A DNA stretch of 64,000 nucleotides from JAXGMV01 sp040772085 (GCA_040772085.1 JAXGYU010000001.1:868001-932000), one strand, 5' to 3'. Shown: positions 42,217 through 51,413, numbered from the stretch's first letter. The notes: generated by a model not told the origin, from the sequence alone. Program-made: numbers and translations.

Positions 42217-43575
42217 ATGGAAAAAGTGATGGTAATTGGCGGCGGACTGGCTGGATGTGAAGCTGCCTGGCAGGTTGCCCAGCGTGGCATCGGCGTTGAT
42301 CTTTATGAGATGCGTCCGGCGCTGATGACCCCTGCCCATACCAGTGGTGAGCTGGCAGAAATAGTCTGCTCCAATTCTTTTGGGTCAACCCTGCCAGAAA
42401 ACGCGAATGGCATGCTCCTTGACGAAATGCTCAGCCTCGGCTCGCTGATCATCAAGACGGCCTTTGACTGCCGGGTGCCGGCGGGTAATGCCCTGGCAGT
42501 TGACCGGGACAGCTTTACGCGAACCGTTACAGAAAAGCTGATTTCACACCCGCTAATCACGCTTCATCGCGAAGAAATTCGCACGATACCCATGCAGCCC
42601 ACAGTCATTGCCTCCGGACCGCTTACCTCTCCCGCCCTGGCTGCCGCTCTCGTCAGTCTGACAGGTACAGCGCACCTCGCCTTTTTTGACGCGGTCGCTC
42701 CCATCATCGCGTTCGATTCCGTTGACCTGTCAATTGCTTATCCTGGCGCCAGGTTCGGTCAGGGCGATGTGCCGGGAGAGATTTCATATATCAATTGCCC
42801 TTTCACGAAACAGGAATACATTGAGTTTGTTGAGTTGCTCCTCGCCGCTGAACAGAAATCGCAAGAATCTTTCGAAAACGATTCGATAGAATTCGAATCA
42901 GCAGGTTCGCATGTCTTCTTTGAACGCTGTCTGCCGGTCGAGACACTGGCAGCCAGAGGGGTTGACGCGCTGGCGTGGGGTCCGATGCGACCGACTGGTC
43001 TCTGGAATCCGCACACCGACAGCCTGCCTTATGCAGTTCTCCAGCTCCGCCGCGATAACCTGGCAGGCTCGCTCTTCAACATGGTCGGATTTCAGACAAA
43101 TCTCACCTACGGGGAGCAAAAACGGATCTTCCGCAGCATTCCAGGACTGGCAAACGCCGAATTCGTACGATTTGGACACATGCATCGCAATACTTTCCTC
43201 AACGCGCCGCAAATTCTGAATGAGACGATGCGGTTCAAAAACCATCACATGCTTTATGGCGCTGGCCAGATTGTTGGCGCTGAAGGCTATGCCGGCAACG
43301 CCGCGACCGGGCTGGTCGCTGGCATCAATATCGCCCGTGAGTTACATGGCCGTCCTGCTTGCATCTTTCCCCGCGATACGCTGATTGGCGCACTCTGTCA
43401 TTATCTGGCGAATGCCGAACCCGAGAATTTTCAACCGATGAAAGTCAATTTTGGCTTGTTCGACCAGCCATCCAAATCGCATGCGCGAAACCGCGAGAAA
43501 CGTCTGGCGATCTGGCAGGAGAAGGAAGCATCTGCCCTCGCGCTGGCCAAAAAGGAGTTGGCGCTGAATGACTAA
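42217..43575 (+). CDS. trmFO: Methylenetetrahydrofolate--tRNA-(uracil-5-)-methyltransferase
   Basis: A 452-residue FAD/folate enzyme that makes m5U54 in the T loop of tRNA. The N-terminal FAD motif VIGGGLAGCEAAW, then YEMRP, HTSGELAEIVCSNSFGS and the C-terminal GQIVGAEGYAGNAATGLVAGINIAREL are diagnostic. Homologues of ~435-450 residues are usual. The ATG has a -10 box 7 bp upstream and no ribosome-binding site. The end overlaps the M28 peptidase start by 8 bp. Confidence 0.95.
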   Translation: MEKVMVIGGGLAGCEAAWQVAQRGIGVDLYEMRPALMTPAHTSGELAEIVCSNSFGSTLPENANGMLLDEMLSLGSLIIKTAFDCRVPAGNALAVDRDSFTRTVTEKLISHPLITLHREEIRTIPMQPTVIASGPLTSPALAAALVSLTGTAHLAFFDAVAPIIAFDSVDLSIAYPGARFGQGDVPGEISYINCPFTKQEYIEFVELLLAAEQKSQESFENDSIEFESAGSHVFFERCLPVETLAARGVDALAWGPMRPTGLWNPHTDSLPYAVLQLRRDNLAGSLFNMVGFQTNLTYGEQKRIFRSIPGLANAEFVRFGHMHRNTFLNAPQILNETMRFKNHHMLYGAGQIVGAEGYAGNAATGLVAGINIARELHGRPACIFPRDTLIGALCHYLANAEPENFQPMKVNFGLFDQPSKSHARNREKRLAIWQEKEASALALAKKELALND

Positions 43576-44473
43576 GAAACTCTACCTGATCCTGATCTCT
43601 CTCCTGGTACTCATCGGTGTTGCCGCCTTTATCCTTATCCCTGAAGTGACGGCGTCGAATCAATTCGACGGTGAGCAGGCTCTGGCAGATGTTGCGACTC
43701 AATTGTCGTTTGGCGATCGCTCCCCTGATACGCCCGGTCATGGGCAGACTGTTATGTGGATCACGGATACGCTGAAGCAGGCGAGCTGGGAGTTTTCTAC
43801 CGTCGGCGCCCCTCATTTGGGTGTTGACATTATAAATATAGTGGCTACGCGCAATTTCACTAATAACAAACCGACTCTCTGGATTGGCGCGCACTTTGAC
43901 AGTCGAAGATATGCGGATAATGATCCAGACCCGTCAAAGCGCTCGCTGCCAGTCCCAGCTGCGAATGATGGCGCGTCTGGTGTCGCAGTCCTGCTTGAGC
44001 TCGCCCGCACCCTGCCGAAAGACCTGCCCATTAATTTGCAGCTCGTTTTCATTGACGCCGAGGATCAGGGACGCATTGGTGACTGGGATTGGATCATCGG
44101 CTCGAGACAACTCGCCGCCCTCAGCACCGACCTGCCTGATCAGGTCATCATCATCGATATGATTGGCGACGCGGATCAGACCATATACTACGAAGCCAAT
44201 TCCAACCGCACGATCAGCGAAGCGATCTGGAAAATCGCCGACGAGAAAGGCTATGCTGAATTCTTCATCCCGGAAGTCAGGCACAGCATGCTGGATGACC
44301 ATACGCCTTTTGTGGAGCTAGGCATCCCTGCCATTGACATCATCGACTTCGACTATGCCCATTGGCACACGACCTCCGACACCGCGGACAAGGTCAGCGC
44401 GGCTTCGTTGCAGCGGATTGGCGCTATACTGACAGAGTATGTAATCAATTTTGACAAGTATCAGAAAGAATAA
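43568..44473 (+). CDS. Exported M28-family metallopeptidase (glutaminyl-cyclase-like)
   Basis: A 301-residue protein with an N-terminal signal-anchor (LYLILISLLVLIGVAAFIL) and an M28 catalytic domain. Zinc ligands and catalytic acids can be traced: His in IGAHFDSR, Asp in AANDGASG, Glu in FIDAEDQG, Asp in IIDMIGD and His in DYAHWHTTSDT. The WHT-SDT end and the RxxP spacing resemble glutaminyl-peptide cyclotransferases as much as aminopeptidases. It would act outside the membrane. Coupled to trmFO by an 8-bp overlap, which is probably a packing effect. Confidence 0.85.
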   Translation: MTKKLYLILISLLVLIGVAAFILIPEVTASNQFDGEQALADVATQLSFGDRSPDTPGHGQTVMWITDTLKQASWEFSTVGAPHLGVDIINIVATRNFTNNKPTLWIGAHFDSRRYADNDPDPSKRSLPVPAANDGASGVAVLLELARTLPKDLPINLQLVFIDAEDQGRIGDWDWIIGSRQLAALSTDLPDQVIIIDMIGDADQTIYYEANSNRTISEAIWKIADEKGYAEFFIPEVRHSMLDDHTPFVELGIPAIDIIDFDYAHWHTTSDTADKVSAASLQRIGAILTEYVINFDKYQKE

Positions 44474-44482
44474 TTGGATCTC

Positions 44483-45865
44483 ATGGCAAAAAAACGACCT
44501 GAAGCAACAGAAATGCCGAAAGAACGCGCGTTCCTCGTCGGCGTTGAAATCAAGAACGAACATCAAAACCTTTCCCTGCAAGAGTCCCTGGATGAGCTGG
44601 CTTTTCTGTGCGAAACCGCCGGGTTGGTCGTCGTCGGCACAGCCGTGCAACGGCTGGACCAACCGCACCCTGAGACTTTGATCGGCAGCGGCAAGGTGGA
44701 AGAAGTCAAGGCGCTCGCGGAAGAGTTTCTGGCGGAGGTGATCGTCTTTGATACTGAGCTTTCTCCACGGCACCTGCGCGAACTGGAAACCCGGTTCGGC
44801 TCAAAGATGCGTGTGCTCGATCGTACAGCTTTGATTCTCGATATCTTCGCACTGCACGCCAGCACGCGCGACGGCATCCTGCAAGTCGAGCTGGCGCAGA
44901 ATGAATACCGGCTGCCTCGTCTCACCAGAGCCTGGACCCATCTCGCCCGGCAAGCGGGAGGCGCGTCAGGTCGCAGCGGATCTGCCGGCGGCGTAGGCTT
45001 GCGAGGTCCGGGTGAGACGCAGCTTGAAATCGACCGTCGGGAGATCCATCGCCGGATCTCCTTCCTGAAAGCTGAAATCGAGAAGCTGCGCAAGCACCGC
45101 GAACGCCATCGCGCCCAACGCAAAAAGACGCGCATCCCGACCATTTCCCTGGTCGGTTATACCAATGCCGGCAAGTCTTCGCTCTTGAACAAACTGACCA
45201 ACTCGGATGTCTATGTGGCAAATCAACTCTTCGCCACCCTGGACCCGACCACTCGCCGGGTTGATTTGCCCGGCGGCGAAGCCGTTCTTTTTACCGATAC
45301 AGTCGGTTTTATTCAGAAGCTGCCGACCCAACTGGTCGCGGCGTTCAGGGCAACGCTGGAGGAGATTAACGAGGCGGACCTGCTGATCCACGTGCTGGAC
45401 ATCACCCACCCAAACGCCTACGCCCAGTACCAGGCAGTCAATCAAACCCTGTCACAGATCGAAGCCTCTGACATCCCGATCATCATCGCGCTGAACAAGA
45501 TCGATTTGCTGAAAGACCCCCTGACGGCTGAAGAGCTGGAAAAATATCCGAATTCAATCCCCATTTCGGCGAAAACCGGTCAAGGTATCGACCACCTGCT
45601 GGCCGCGATCAAGAAATTCCTTTTCGAGACCTTCATCCCCCTGCATGTAAAACTGCCTTACAAAGAAGGGTACCTGATCTCACTTTTCCACGATTCTGGT
45701 CAGGTGGAATTGATCAGCCACCAGCATGGCGGCGTCGTGATGAAGGGCTCCATCCCGGCTCGCTACCATAACCTGTATCAGGCTTTTGATGTGAAATTGA
45801 TTCCGGCGAAAGATGATGCGACTGAGATTACTTTGGTTGACGAGCCAGATGAGGGGAATTTGTAG
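44483..45865 (+). CDS. hflX: Ribosome-associated GTPase HflX
   Basis: A 460-residue GTPase that splits stalled ribosomes. The N-terminal HflX domain has PETLIGSGKVEEVK and VLDRTALILDIFALHA, then the glycine-rich GGVGLRGPGETQLE, a coiled-coil (ISFLKAEIEKLRKHRE) and the G domain with G1 VGYTNAGKSS, G3 DTVGF, G4 NKID and G5 SAKTG. ATG 44483 is used; a TTG three codons upstream is possible. The ribosome-binding site is weak. A strong terminator follows. Confidence 0.94.
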   Translation: MAKKRPEATEMPKERAFLVGVEIKNEHQNLSLQESLDELAFLCETAGLVVVGTAVQRLDQPHPETLIGSGKVEEVKALAEEFLAEVIVFDTELSPRHLRELETRFGSKMRVLDRTALILDIFALHASTRDGILQVELAQNEYRLPRLTRAWTHLARQAGGASGRSGSAGGVGLRGPGETQLEIDRREIHRRISFLKAEIEKLRKHRERHRAQRKKTRIPTISLVGYTNAGKSSLLNKLTNSDVYVANQLFATLDPTTRRVDLPGGEAVLFTDTVGFIQKLPTQLVAAFRATLEEINEADLLIHVLDITHPNAYAQYQAVNQTLSQIEASDIPIIIALNKIDLLKDPLTAEELEKYPNSIPISAKTGQGIDHLLAAIKKFLFETFIPLHVKLPYKEGYLISLFHDSGQVELISHQHGGVVMKGSIPARYHNLYQAFDVKLIPAKDDATEITLVDEPDEGNL

Positions 45866-45890
45866 AGCGGGTTAAGCCTTAACTGTGAAG

Positions 45891-45918
45891 AAAAAATCGG
45901 CCTCACGGCCGATTTTTT
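45891..45918. terminator. Bidirectional terminator between hflX and rpmF
   Basis: AAAAAATCGGCC-TCAC-GGCCGATTTTTT: a perfect 12-bp stem with A/T tracts on both sides, overlapping the rpmF stop codon. Confidence 0.93.
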
Positions 45919-46108
45919 ACTTTTTCTTGGCTTCTATTGCTATGACTTCTTTGCCGTTGTAATGTCCGCAATTTGGACAAACAACATGTTGCTGACGCAT
46001 TTCTCCACAATGACTGCATTGCACCAGCTTGATCGCGGTCAAACCATCATGTGAGCGTCGGGAACCTTTGCGGCTTTTTGATAATTTACGTTTTGGAAGC
46101 GGTACCAT
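45917..46108 (-). CDS. rpmF: 50S ribosomal protein L32
   Basis: A 63-residue L32p protein. The basic start (VPLPKRKLSKSRKGSRRSHDGL) and the zinc ribbon CSHCGEM...CPNCGHYNGKEV (CxxC twice) are typical of the Cys-containing L32 form. GGAG upstream of the ATG. It has a strong promoter and an unusual terminator-like hairpin in its leader. Confidence 0.95.
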   Translation of the reverse strand: MVPLPKRKLSKSRKGSRRSHDGLTAIKLVQCSHCGEMRQQHVVCPNCGHYNGKEVIAIEAKKK

Positions 46109-46124
46109 TTTTCTCTCCTGTCAC

Positions 46125-46153
46125 AAAAAAGCCTGCCGCTGTTTGAGACAGGC
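46125..46153 (-). terminator. Terminator-like hairpin inside the rpmF leader
   Basis: On the minus strand GCCTGTC-(9 nt)-GGCAGGC followed by T6. It sits between the rpmF promoter and its ribosome-binding site, so an rpmF transcript must read through it. It may instead mainly stop ino1 read-through. Confidence 0.6.
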
Positions 46154-46161
46154 GAAGACTG

Positions 46162-46189
46162 ATTATAATCGCAAAGCTTCACCTGTCAA
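46162..46189 (-). promoter_or_regulatory. Strong sigma-70-type promoter of rpmF
   Basis: Consensus TTGACA (46189-46184), a 16-bp spacer and consensus TATAAT (46167-46162) on the minus strand; start near 46155. Confidence 0.8.
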
Positions 46190-46218
46190 GACAAACGGTC
46201 ACGTATAAGGCTTGTTTG

Positions 46219-47592
46219 CTAGTTAGCCTCGTAATATTCCATTCCCAAATGAGTGATCTGCTCCTCGCCCATCATCCATCTCAGGGTGTTCTTAAGCTTG
46301 GTCTGCTGAATGAACAGATCGTGTTCGGGATAAACTATCTGCGCGTGCTGCGGTGATTTGAAGTAGAACGATAGCCATTCCTGAATGCCATAGAGCCCGG
46401 CGCGTTGCGCCAGGTCGAGGAACAACGCCAGGTCCAGAACCAGCGGTGCTGCCAGCGTTGAGTCAGAGCACAGGAAATTGATCTTGATCTGCATCTTGTG
46501 TCCCAGCCAGCCGAAGATATCAATGTTATCCCAAGCTTCCTTGCTGTCACCGCGCGGCGGATAGTAGTTGATGCGCACCTTGTGATACAGGTGTTCATAG
46601 AGCTCGGGATACAACTTGGGCTGCAGAATATATTCGATGGCGCCAAGTTTTGATTCTTCCTTGGTCTTGAAGTTCTCCGGTTCATCCAGGACCTCGCCGT
46701 CACGATTGCCCAGAATATTGGTCGAGAACCAGCCGTCCACGCCCAGCATGCGGGCTTTGATCATCGGCGCGATGGCAGTTTTGACCATCGTCTGGCCAGA
46801 TTTGAAGTCTTTGCCGCAAACCGGAACCTTGCTGTCGATTGCCATCTGCTCAAGCGCGGGGAAGTCCACCGTCAGACCAGGTGAACCGTTGGCGAAAGGT
46901 ACACTCTCCAGCAATGCCGCGTAGGCGTAAATCTGCGAGGGAGCAATGTTGGCGTCATTCTTCTTCAAGCCTTTGACAAAAGCATCCAGTGATGCATGCA
47001 CTGCGCTGGGTTTGATGAACTTTTCTGTTGAGGCACACCAGACCATCACCAGGCGGTCGCAATTGTTCGCTTTCTTGAAGGACTTAATATCTGCCCGCAA
47101 TTGTTCAACCAGATCGAGTTTGGTCTTACCGGTCTTGACATTGGTTCCATGGATGCGTTTTACCCAGTCATTGTCGAAAACGGCCGGCATGGGCTTGAGG
47201 GATTTCAGGAAATCGGCTATCGGTTCGATATGCGTCTCGCGCTCGACCACACCCGCTTTGATGGCGGCTTCGTATGCGTCATCTGGAATGGGATCCCAGG
47301 CGCCGAAGACCAGGTCTTCCAGATTTGCCAACGGCACAAAATCTTTGATGAATGGCGTCTTGCTCTCCGTCCGTTTGCCGATGCGGATGGTCGCCATTTG
47401 CGAAACCGATCCAACTGGCACAGCCATGCCGCGCCTGACATGCTCAACACCAACCACAAAGGTGGAAGAAACTGCTCCCAAACCTACTAACAGGACTCCT
47501 AGTTTTCCTTTTGCCGGCTTAATTTTTAACGCTTTTGCTGTTGTAGTTTTTGTTTTTTTCGGGGTGGTAGTTGACGCAGCTGGCTGTTTCAT
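46219..47592 (-). CDS. ino1: Inositol-3-phosphate synthase
   Basis: A 457-residue NAD-dependent enzyme that turns glucose-6-phosphate into myo-inositol-3-phosphate. Motifs: LLVGLGAVSSTFVVGVEHV (NAD fold), SVPFANGSPGLTVDFPAL, CGKDFKSGQTMVKT with the catalytic Lys, and FGWLGHKMQIKINFLCSDSTLAAPLVLDLALFLDLA. The first ~28 residues are a Lys/Thr/Pro/Ala-rich low-complexity tail absent from most homologues. GGAG 6-7 bp before the ATG. The product suggests inositol phospholipids or inositol compatible solutes. Confidence 0.93.
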   Translation of the reverse strand: MKQPAASTTTPKKTKTTTAKALKIKPAKGKLGVLLVGLGAVSSTFVVGVEHVRRGMAVPVGSVSQMATIRIGKRTESKTPFIKDFVPLANLEDLVFGAWDPIPDDAYEAAIKAGVVERETHIEPIADFLKSLKPMPAVFDNDWVKRIHGTNVKTGKTKLDLVEQLRADIKSFKKANNCDRLVMVWCASTEKFIKPSAVHASLDAFVKGLKKNDANIAPSQIYAYAALLESVPFANGSPGLTVDFPALEQMAIDSKVPVCGKDFKSGQTMVKTAIAPMIKARMLGVDGWFSTNILGNRDGEVLDEPENFKTKEESKLGAIEYILQPKLYPELYEHLYHKVRINYYPPRGDSKEAWDNIDIFGWLGHKMQIKINFLCSDSTLAAPLVLDLALFLDLAQRAGLYGIQEWLSFYFKSPQHAQIVYPEHDLFIQQTKLKNTLRWMMGEEQITHLGMEYYEAN

Positions 47593-47689
47593 TCATAGCT
47601 CCTGAGACGAGATCGTTTGTATGCAAGTACAACCCTAAAATATATCACCCTTTGACAGATAGGATAAGAGAAAGAGACGCGCGATCCTG

Positions 47690-47717
47690 TTGCATTTGCG
47701 GGAATTATCTATACAAT
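47690..47717 (+). promoter_or_regulatory. Probable promoter of the carrier/dipeptidase operon
   Basis: TTGCAT (47690-47695), a 16-bp spacer and TACAAT (47712-47717). It leaves a leader of ~137 nt, in which GCAGAG (near 47770) can pair with CTCTGC (near 47815). No known riboswitch recognised. Confidence 0.5.
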
Positions 47718-47861
47718 CGTTATTAAAGATTTCATCGCCAACCGTCTCAGTTTTATTTTGTATCTGATTGCAGAGTTTCAATGCTGCAATGACGTTCATA
47801 GCAATTTGCTGCTCTGCGCGTCTTTTCTTTTCTCTTATTGCAATCCCAAAGGAGCTCAGCT

Positions 47862-49613
47862 ATGGCTGCACAATCAAATGATCTGCAAGACAAGAAGAGT
47901 TTTGCAACCCGTTTAACGGGTATGCGAACACCCCACACTTACGCAATTATCTTTTTTATTGTGTTGATTTGCTGGGTACTCACCTTCATTATCCCGGCCG
48001 GCAGATTCAGCACCCATCAAATAGAATACCTGGATGCAAATGGGGCGACCAAAACAAGAACAGTTCTGATGGCAGAGACGTTCAGGTATAGTTACCCGCT
48101 TAATACACAGCAGGTATCTGAACACCTTAAAAAACTCGCCACCGATAGCGCAAAACTCGAGGAGCTCGGAATTGACCAGGCAGCTCTGCAGGAGTTCATC
48201 GCCACAGACCAGGCGAGCTGGACTCAGGGTGACCTCGATGATCTTGGCTTGACTGATGATGTGCTTTACAAACTCTATGGTGAAACGATTTATGACACCA
48301 GCAATAAAGGTCGGACTGTCGCCAAACTATGGGGTACCGATGATTATTACGGGTTTGGCGTCCTTAACTACGTATTTGAAGGTCTCGTGACTGGTGACAA
48401 ATACGGATCCGCCGTTGGCATCGTTGCCTTGATCCTGGTCGTAGGCGGCGCCTTCGGCATCATCATGCGCACGGGTGCAATAGATGCCGGTATCTACGCC
48501 TTCATCAATAAGTCCAGAGGATTTGAACGATACTCTTTACCGCTCTTCTTCTTCCTCTTCTCGCTCGGAGGTGCGACCTTTGGCATGTCGGAGGAGGTGA
48601 TCCCTTTCGCGATGGTCATGGTGCCATTCGTCATCGCGCTCGGTTATGACTCGCTGACGGCAGTCACGGTCTCGTTTGTAGCCTCACAGATCGGCAATGC
48701 CACCTCATGGATGAGTCCCTTCAGCGTGGCGATCGCACAAGGCATTGCCGGCATCCCGGTTCTTTCCGGCGCGGGGTTCAGACTGGCGTTATGGGTGATT
48801 GTCACAGCAGCTGGCGCCATTTATATGATGGTGTACGCTGAGAGAATCCGAAAAAATCCACAATCATCCATCATGTACCAGGCGGACGCATATTTCAGGG
48901 ACAGAATGGGCGAGGCCACAGAGACCGACAAGAAATTTACAACCGGTCATAAATTAATCCTGCTTGAAATGCTGGCTGTCCTGCTCTGGATCATTTGGGG
49001 TGTCACACAGGAAGGCTATTACATTCCCGAGATTGCGTCACAGTTCTTCGTCATGGGCTTGGTTGCCGGTATCATCGCCGTCATTTTCAAACTGGATGGG
49101 ATGGACATCAATGAAATTGCCTCGTCGTTCCAGCGCGGTGTCGCGGACCTCGCCGGTACCGCTGTTGTCGTTGGTATGGCGAAAGGTATCCTGCTGGTTT
49201 TGGGCGGTTCGGACGCAACCATGCCAACTACGCTTAATACAATTTTGCATAGCATCGGTGTTCTGCTGAAAGGCATTCCGGCAGTCGTAGCAGCCTGGTC
49301 AATGTACGTTTTCCAGAGCCTGTTCAATGTTTTCGTCACCTCCAATTCAGGGCAGGCAGCTTTAACAATGCCTATCATGGCACCGCTTTCCGATGTACTC
49401 GGTGTCTCACGTCAAATCGCTGTCCTGGCATATCAGATGGGCGCGGGCTTCGTGGACGCGATTACACCGGTCAGCGCCAGTTTGATCGGCGTACTGGGTG
49501 TCGCCCGGGTCGATTGGGTCAGATGGTTTAAATACCAGATCAAAATGCAGGGTTTCCTATTTCTGCTGGGAACGATCGCTCTCATCGTCGCTGTCGCTAT
49601 CAACTTCCAGTAA
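47862..49613 (+). CDS. YfcC-family (DcuC superfamily) membrane carrier
   Basis: A 583-residue integral membrane protein with about twelve segments, typical of the YfcC/ArcD-like family thought to move amino acids or peptides/dicarboxylates. Recognisable blocks are ILVVGGAFGIIMRTGAID, GGATFGMSEEVIPFAMVM and FVTSNSGQAALTMPIMAPL. Between TM1 and TM2 (about 45-165) is an enlarged extracytoplasmic loop of roughly 110 residues with acidic helices. AAAGGAG 7 bp before ATG 47862 fixes the start. It is 36 bp before an isoaspartyl dipeptidase gene, so uptake of (iso)aspartyl peptides or export of products is plausible. Confidence 0.85.
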   Translation: MAAQSNDLQDKKSFATRLTGMRTPHTYAIIFFIVLICWVLTFIIPAGRFSTHQIEYLDANGATKTRTVLMAETFRYSYPLNTQQVSEHLKKLATDSAKLEELGIDQAALQEFIATDQASWTQGDLDDLGLTDDVLYKLYGETIYDTSNKGRTVAKLWGTDDYYGFGVLNYVFEGLVTGDKYGSAVGIVALILVVGGAFGIIMRTGAIDAGIYAFINKSRGFERYSLPLFFFLFSLGGATFGMSEEVIPFAMVMVPFVIALGYDSLTAVTVSFVASQIGNATSWMSPFSVAIAQGIAGIPVLSGAGFRLALWVIVTAAGAIYMMVYAERIRKNPQSSIMYQADAYFRDRMGEATETDKKFTTGHKLILLEMLAVLLWIIWGVTQEGYYIPEIASQFFVMGLVAGIIAVIFKLDGMDINEIASSFQRGVADLAGTAVVVGMAKGILLVLGGSDATMPTTLNTILHSIGVLLKGIPAVVAAWSMYVFQSLFNVFVTSNSGQAALTMPIMAPLSDVLGVSRQIAVLAYQMGAGFVDAITPVSASLIGVLGVARVDWVRWFKYQIKMQGFLFLLGTIALIVAVAINFQ

Positions 49614-49649
49614 TCTTTAGAGGTAGCCAGTTGTTATAAAGGAGTCCGC

Positions 49650-50840
49650 ATGATCAAATTATTGAAAAATGTAAAAATCTATTCTCCGGACCCATTGGCA
49701 GAAACTGAGATATTGCTAATCGGAGACAAAATCGCCGCGGTTGGTTCAAACCTCGATCCCGTTGTTCCCGGGGTGAATGTTGAGATTATAGACTGCGAAG
49801 GCAAAGTAGCACTGCCTGGATTCATTGACTCTCACGTCCATTTGCTCGGCGGTGGCGGTGAAGGCGGCTATCATACACGAACGCCCGAGGCGACGCTTAC
49901 CAGTCTTTCCGCAGCAGGTGTGACAACCGTGGTCGGGTGCCTTGGCACCGATGGCATTACCAGAAATATGGTCAGTTTGCTGGCCAAAGCCCGTGGTCTT
50001 CAAACCGAAGGTCTGACAACCTATATCTATACCGGCTCGTATCATATCCCGGTCACGACCATCACCGGCAGCATCATGAGCGATCTGCTGATCGTCGATA
50101 AAGTGATCGGCGTCGGTGAGATTGCCATATCGGATCATCGCTCGTCTCAGCCTACGTTCGATGAATTCGCCAGGGTTGTCGCGGATGTACGGGTTGGCGG
50201 GATGTTGTCCGGCAAGGCCGGCATCATCAACGTTCATTTAGGCGACGGTGTGAGAAAGCTGGAAATGATTGAGCGTCTGATCAAAGAAACGGAGATTCCT
50301 GCCTATCAATTCCTTCCGACCCATACCAACCGCAACAACGAGTTGTTTGAGCACGCGATGAAATACGCCTTGGGCGGCGGTTTTATTGACCTGACCGGCA
50401 TTGAGAACCCGAGTTTCTGGGAAAAAGAATATGGCGAGGTCATTGTGAGCAAAGCTATCCGCCGCCTATTTGAAGCTGGAGTGAACCGCAGTAACTTCAC
50501 AATCTCATCTGATGCTCAGGGCAGTCTGCCGCTCTTCAACGAGGACAAGGAATTCATTGGACTGGATGTCGGTAATGCTTCCTGCTTGTTGAACAACCTG
50601 CGTGATTGCGTTCAGACAGAAGGTGTGCCGATTGAATTCGCCTTCAGGGCTTTGACGTCAAATCCCGCGGCTATTCTGAAGCTGCCGCAAAAAGGTCAGA
50701 TCTCTGCGGGTCGGGATGCGGATATTTGTCTCCTTGACCCAGAGAAATTGACGATTGATACAGTGATTGCCATGGGTAAAACGCTTGTCAAGGACGGGAA
50801 GCCGATAATTTTTGGCACGTTTGAAAAGCGAATTAGCTAA
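49650..50840 (+). CDS. iadA: Isoaspartyl dipeptidase (amidohydrolase family)
   Basis: A 396-residue beta-aspartyl dipeptidase that hydrolyses isoAsp-X dipeptides from damaged proteins. Metal ligands: HVH in GFIDSHVHLLGG, the IYTGSYH segment with the catalytic Tyr, His in FLPTHTNRN and Asp in TISSDAQGSLP. At the position where a carboxylated Lys bridges the metals in many amidohydrolases, the motif here reads GVGEIAISDHRSSQP. A Glu may take that role. AAAGGAG 7 bp upstream. Second gene of the carrier operon, ended by the first of five terminator hairpins. Confidence 0.88.
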   Translation: MIKLLKNVKIYSPDPLAETEILLIGDKIAAVGSNLDPVVPGVNVEIIDCEGKVALPGFIDSHVHLLGGGGEGGYHTRTPEATLTSLSAAGVTTVVGCLGTDGITRNMVSLLAKARGLQTEGLTTYIYTGSYHIPVTTITGSIMSDLLIVDKVIGVGEIAISDHRSSQPTFDEFARVVADVRVGGMLSGKAGIINVHLGDGVRKLEMIERLIKETEIPAYQFLPTHTNRNNELFEHAMKYALGGGFIDLTGIENPSFWEKEYGEVIVSKAIRRLFEAGVNRSNFTISSDAQGSLPLFNEDKEFIGLDVGNASCLLNNLRDCVQTEGVPIEFAFRALTSNPAAILKLPQKGQISAGRDADICLLDPEKLTIDTVIAMGKTLVKDGKPIIFGTFEKRIS

Positions 50841-50850
50841 TTCTTACGAA

Positions 50851-50884
50851 ACACAAAAACAGCCTTTGCAGGCTGTTTTTGTGT
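50851..50884. terminator. Terminator T1 (end of iadA; last unit of tRNA-Pro array)
   Basis: A perfect 14-bp stem ACACAAAAACAGCC/complement with loop TTTGCA. The same hairpin core recurs at 50985-51008, 51126-51155, 51271-51296 and 51414-51439. Confidence 0.88.
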
Positions 50885-50891
50885 GCTCACT

Positions 50892-50956
50892 TGTCGGGGC
50901 GGACGGATTTGCCGCGCAGGTCCAGACGGAAATAGTCGACCTCACGGACCCGAACC
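50892..50956 (-). pseudogene. Degenerate tRNA-Pro copy 1
   Basis: The shortest copy: it lacks the ~14-bp palindromic piece (GCGACGTTGTCGC type) found in the insert of copies 2-4. Anticodon stem unpaired. Confidence 0.7.
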
Positions 50957-51020
50957 AAAGCACTTTGCCTCTCACATAAAAACCAAAACAGCCCTTGCAG
51001 GCTGTTTTTGTGTGCTCACT

Positions 51021-51099
51021 TGTCGGGGCGGACGGATTTGCCGCAGCGACGTTGTCGCGAAGGTCCAGACGGAAATAGACGGCCTCACGGACCCGAACC
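51021..51099 (-). pseudogene. Degenerate tRNA-Pro copy 2
   Basis: Keeps the acceptor 3' strand, the 3' part of the T arm and the anticodon loop; the T arm carries the insert with the GCGAC/GTCGC hairpin. Confidence 0.7.
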
Positions 51100-51164
51100 A
51101 AAACACTTTGCCTTACACATTCAAAACAAAAACAGCCCTTACAGGCTGTTTTTGTGTGCTTATT

Positions 51165-51243
51165 TGTCGGGGCGGACGGATTTGCCGCAGCGATGTTGTC
51201 GCGCAGGTCCAGACGGAAATAGTCGGCCTCACGGACCCGAACT
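51165..51243 (-). pseudogene. Degenerate tRNA-Pro copy 3
   Basis: Same structure as copy 2 with a few substitutions (for example GATGTTGTC in the insert). Confidence 0.7.
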
Positions 51244-51307
51244 AAGCACTTTACCTTTTACATAGAAACCAAAAACAGCCCTTACAGGCTGTTTTTGTGT
51301 GCTCACT

Positions 51308-51386
51308 TGTCGGGGCGGACGGATTTGCCGCAGCGACGTGGTCGCGGAGGTCCAGAAGGAAATAGTCGGCCTCACGGACCCGAACC
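51308..51386 (-). pseudogene. Degenerate tRNA-Pro copy 4
   Basis: The copy next to the intact gene. Same T-arm insert; the sequence before the anticodon loop differs most from the other copies. Confidence 0.7.
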
Positions 51387-51413
51387 AAAGAGTATAGCTC
51401 TGCTATTGGAACT

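Noticed and set aside
50883..51245. 120-residue frame with internal repeats (and an 85-residue frame on the other strand)
   Set aside because: It follows the tRNA-Pro-derived tandem array; the protein repeat is only the DNA period, with terminators inside.
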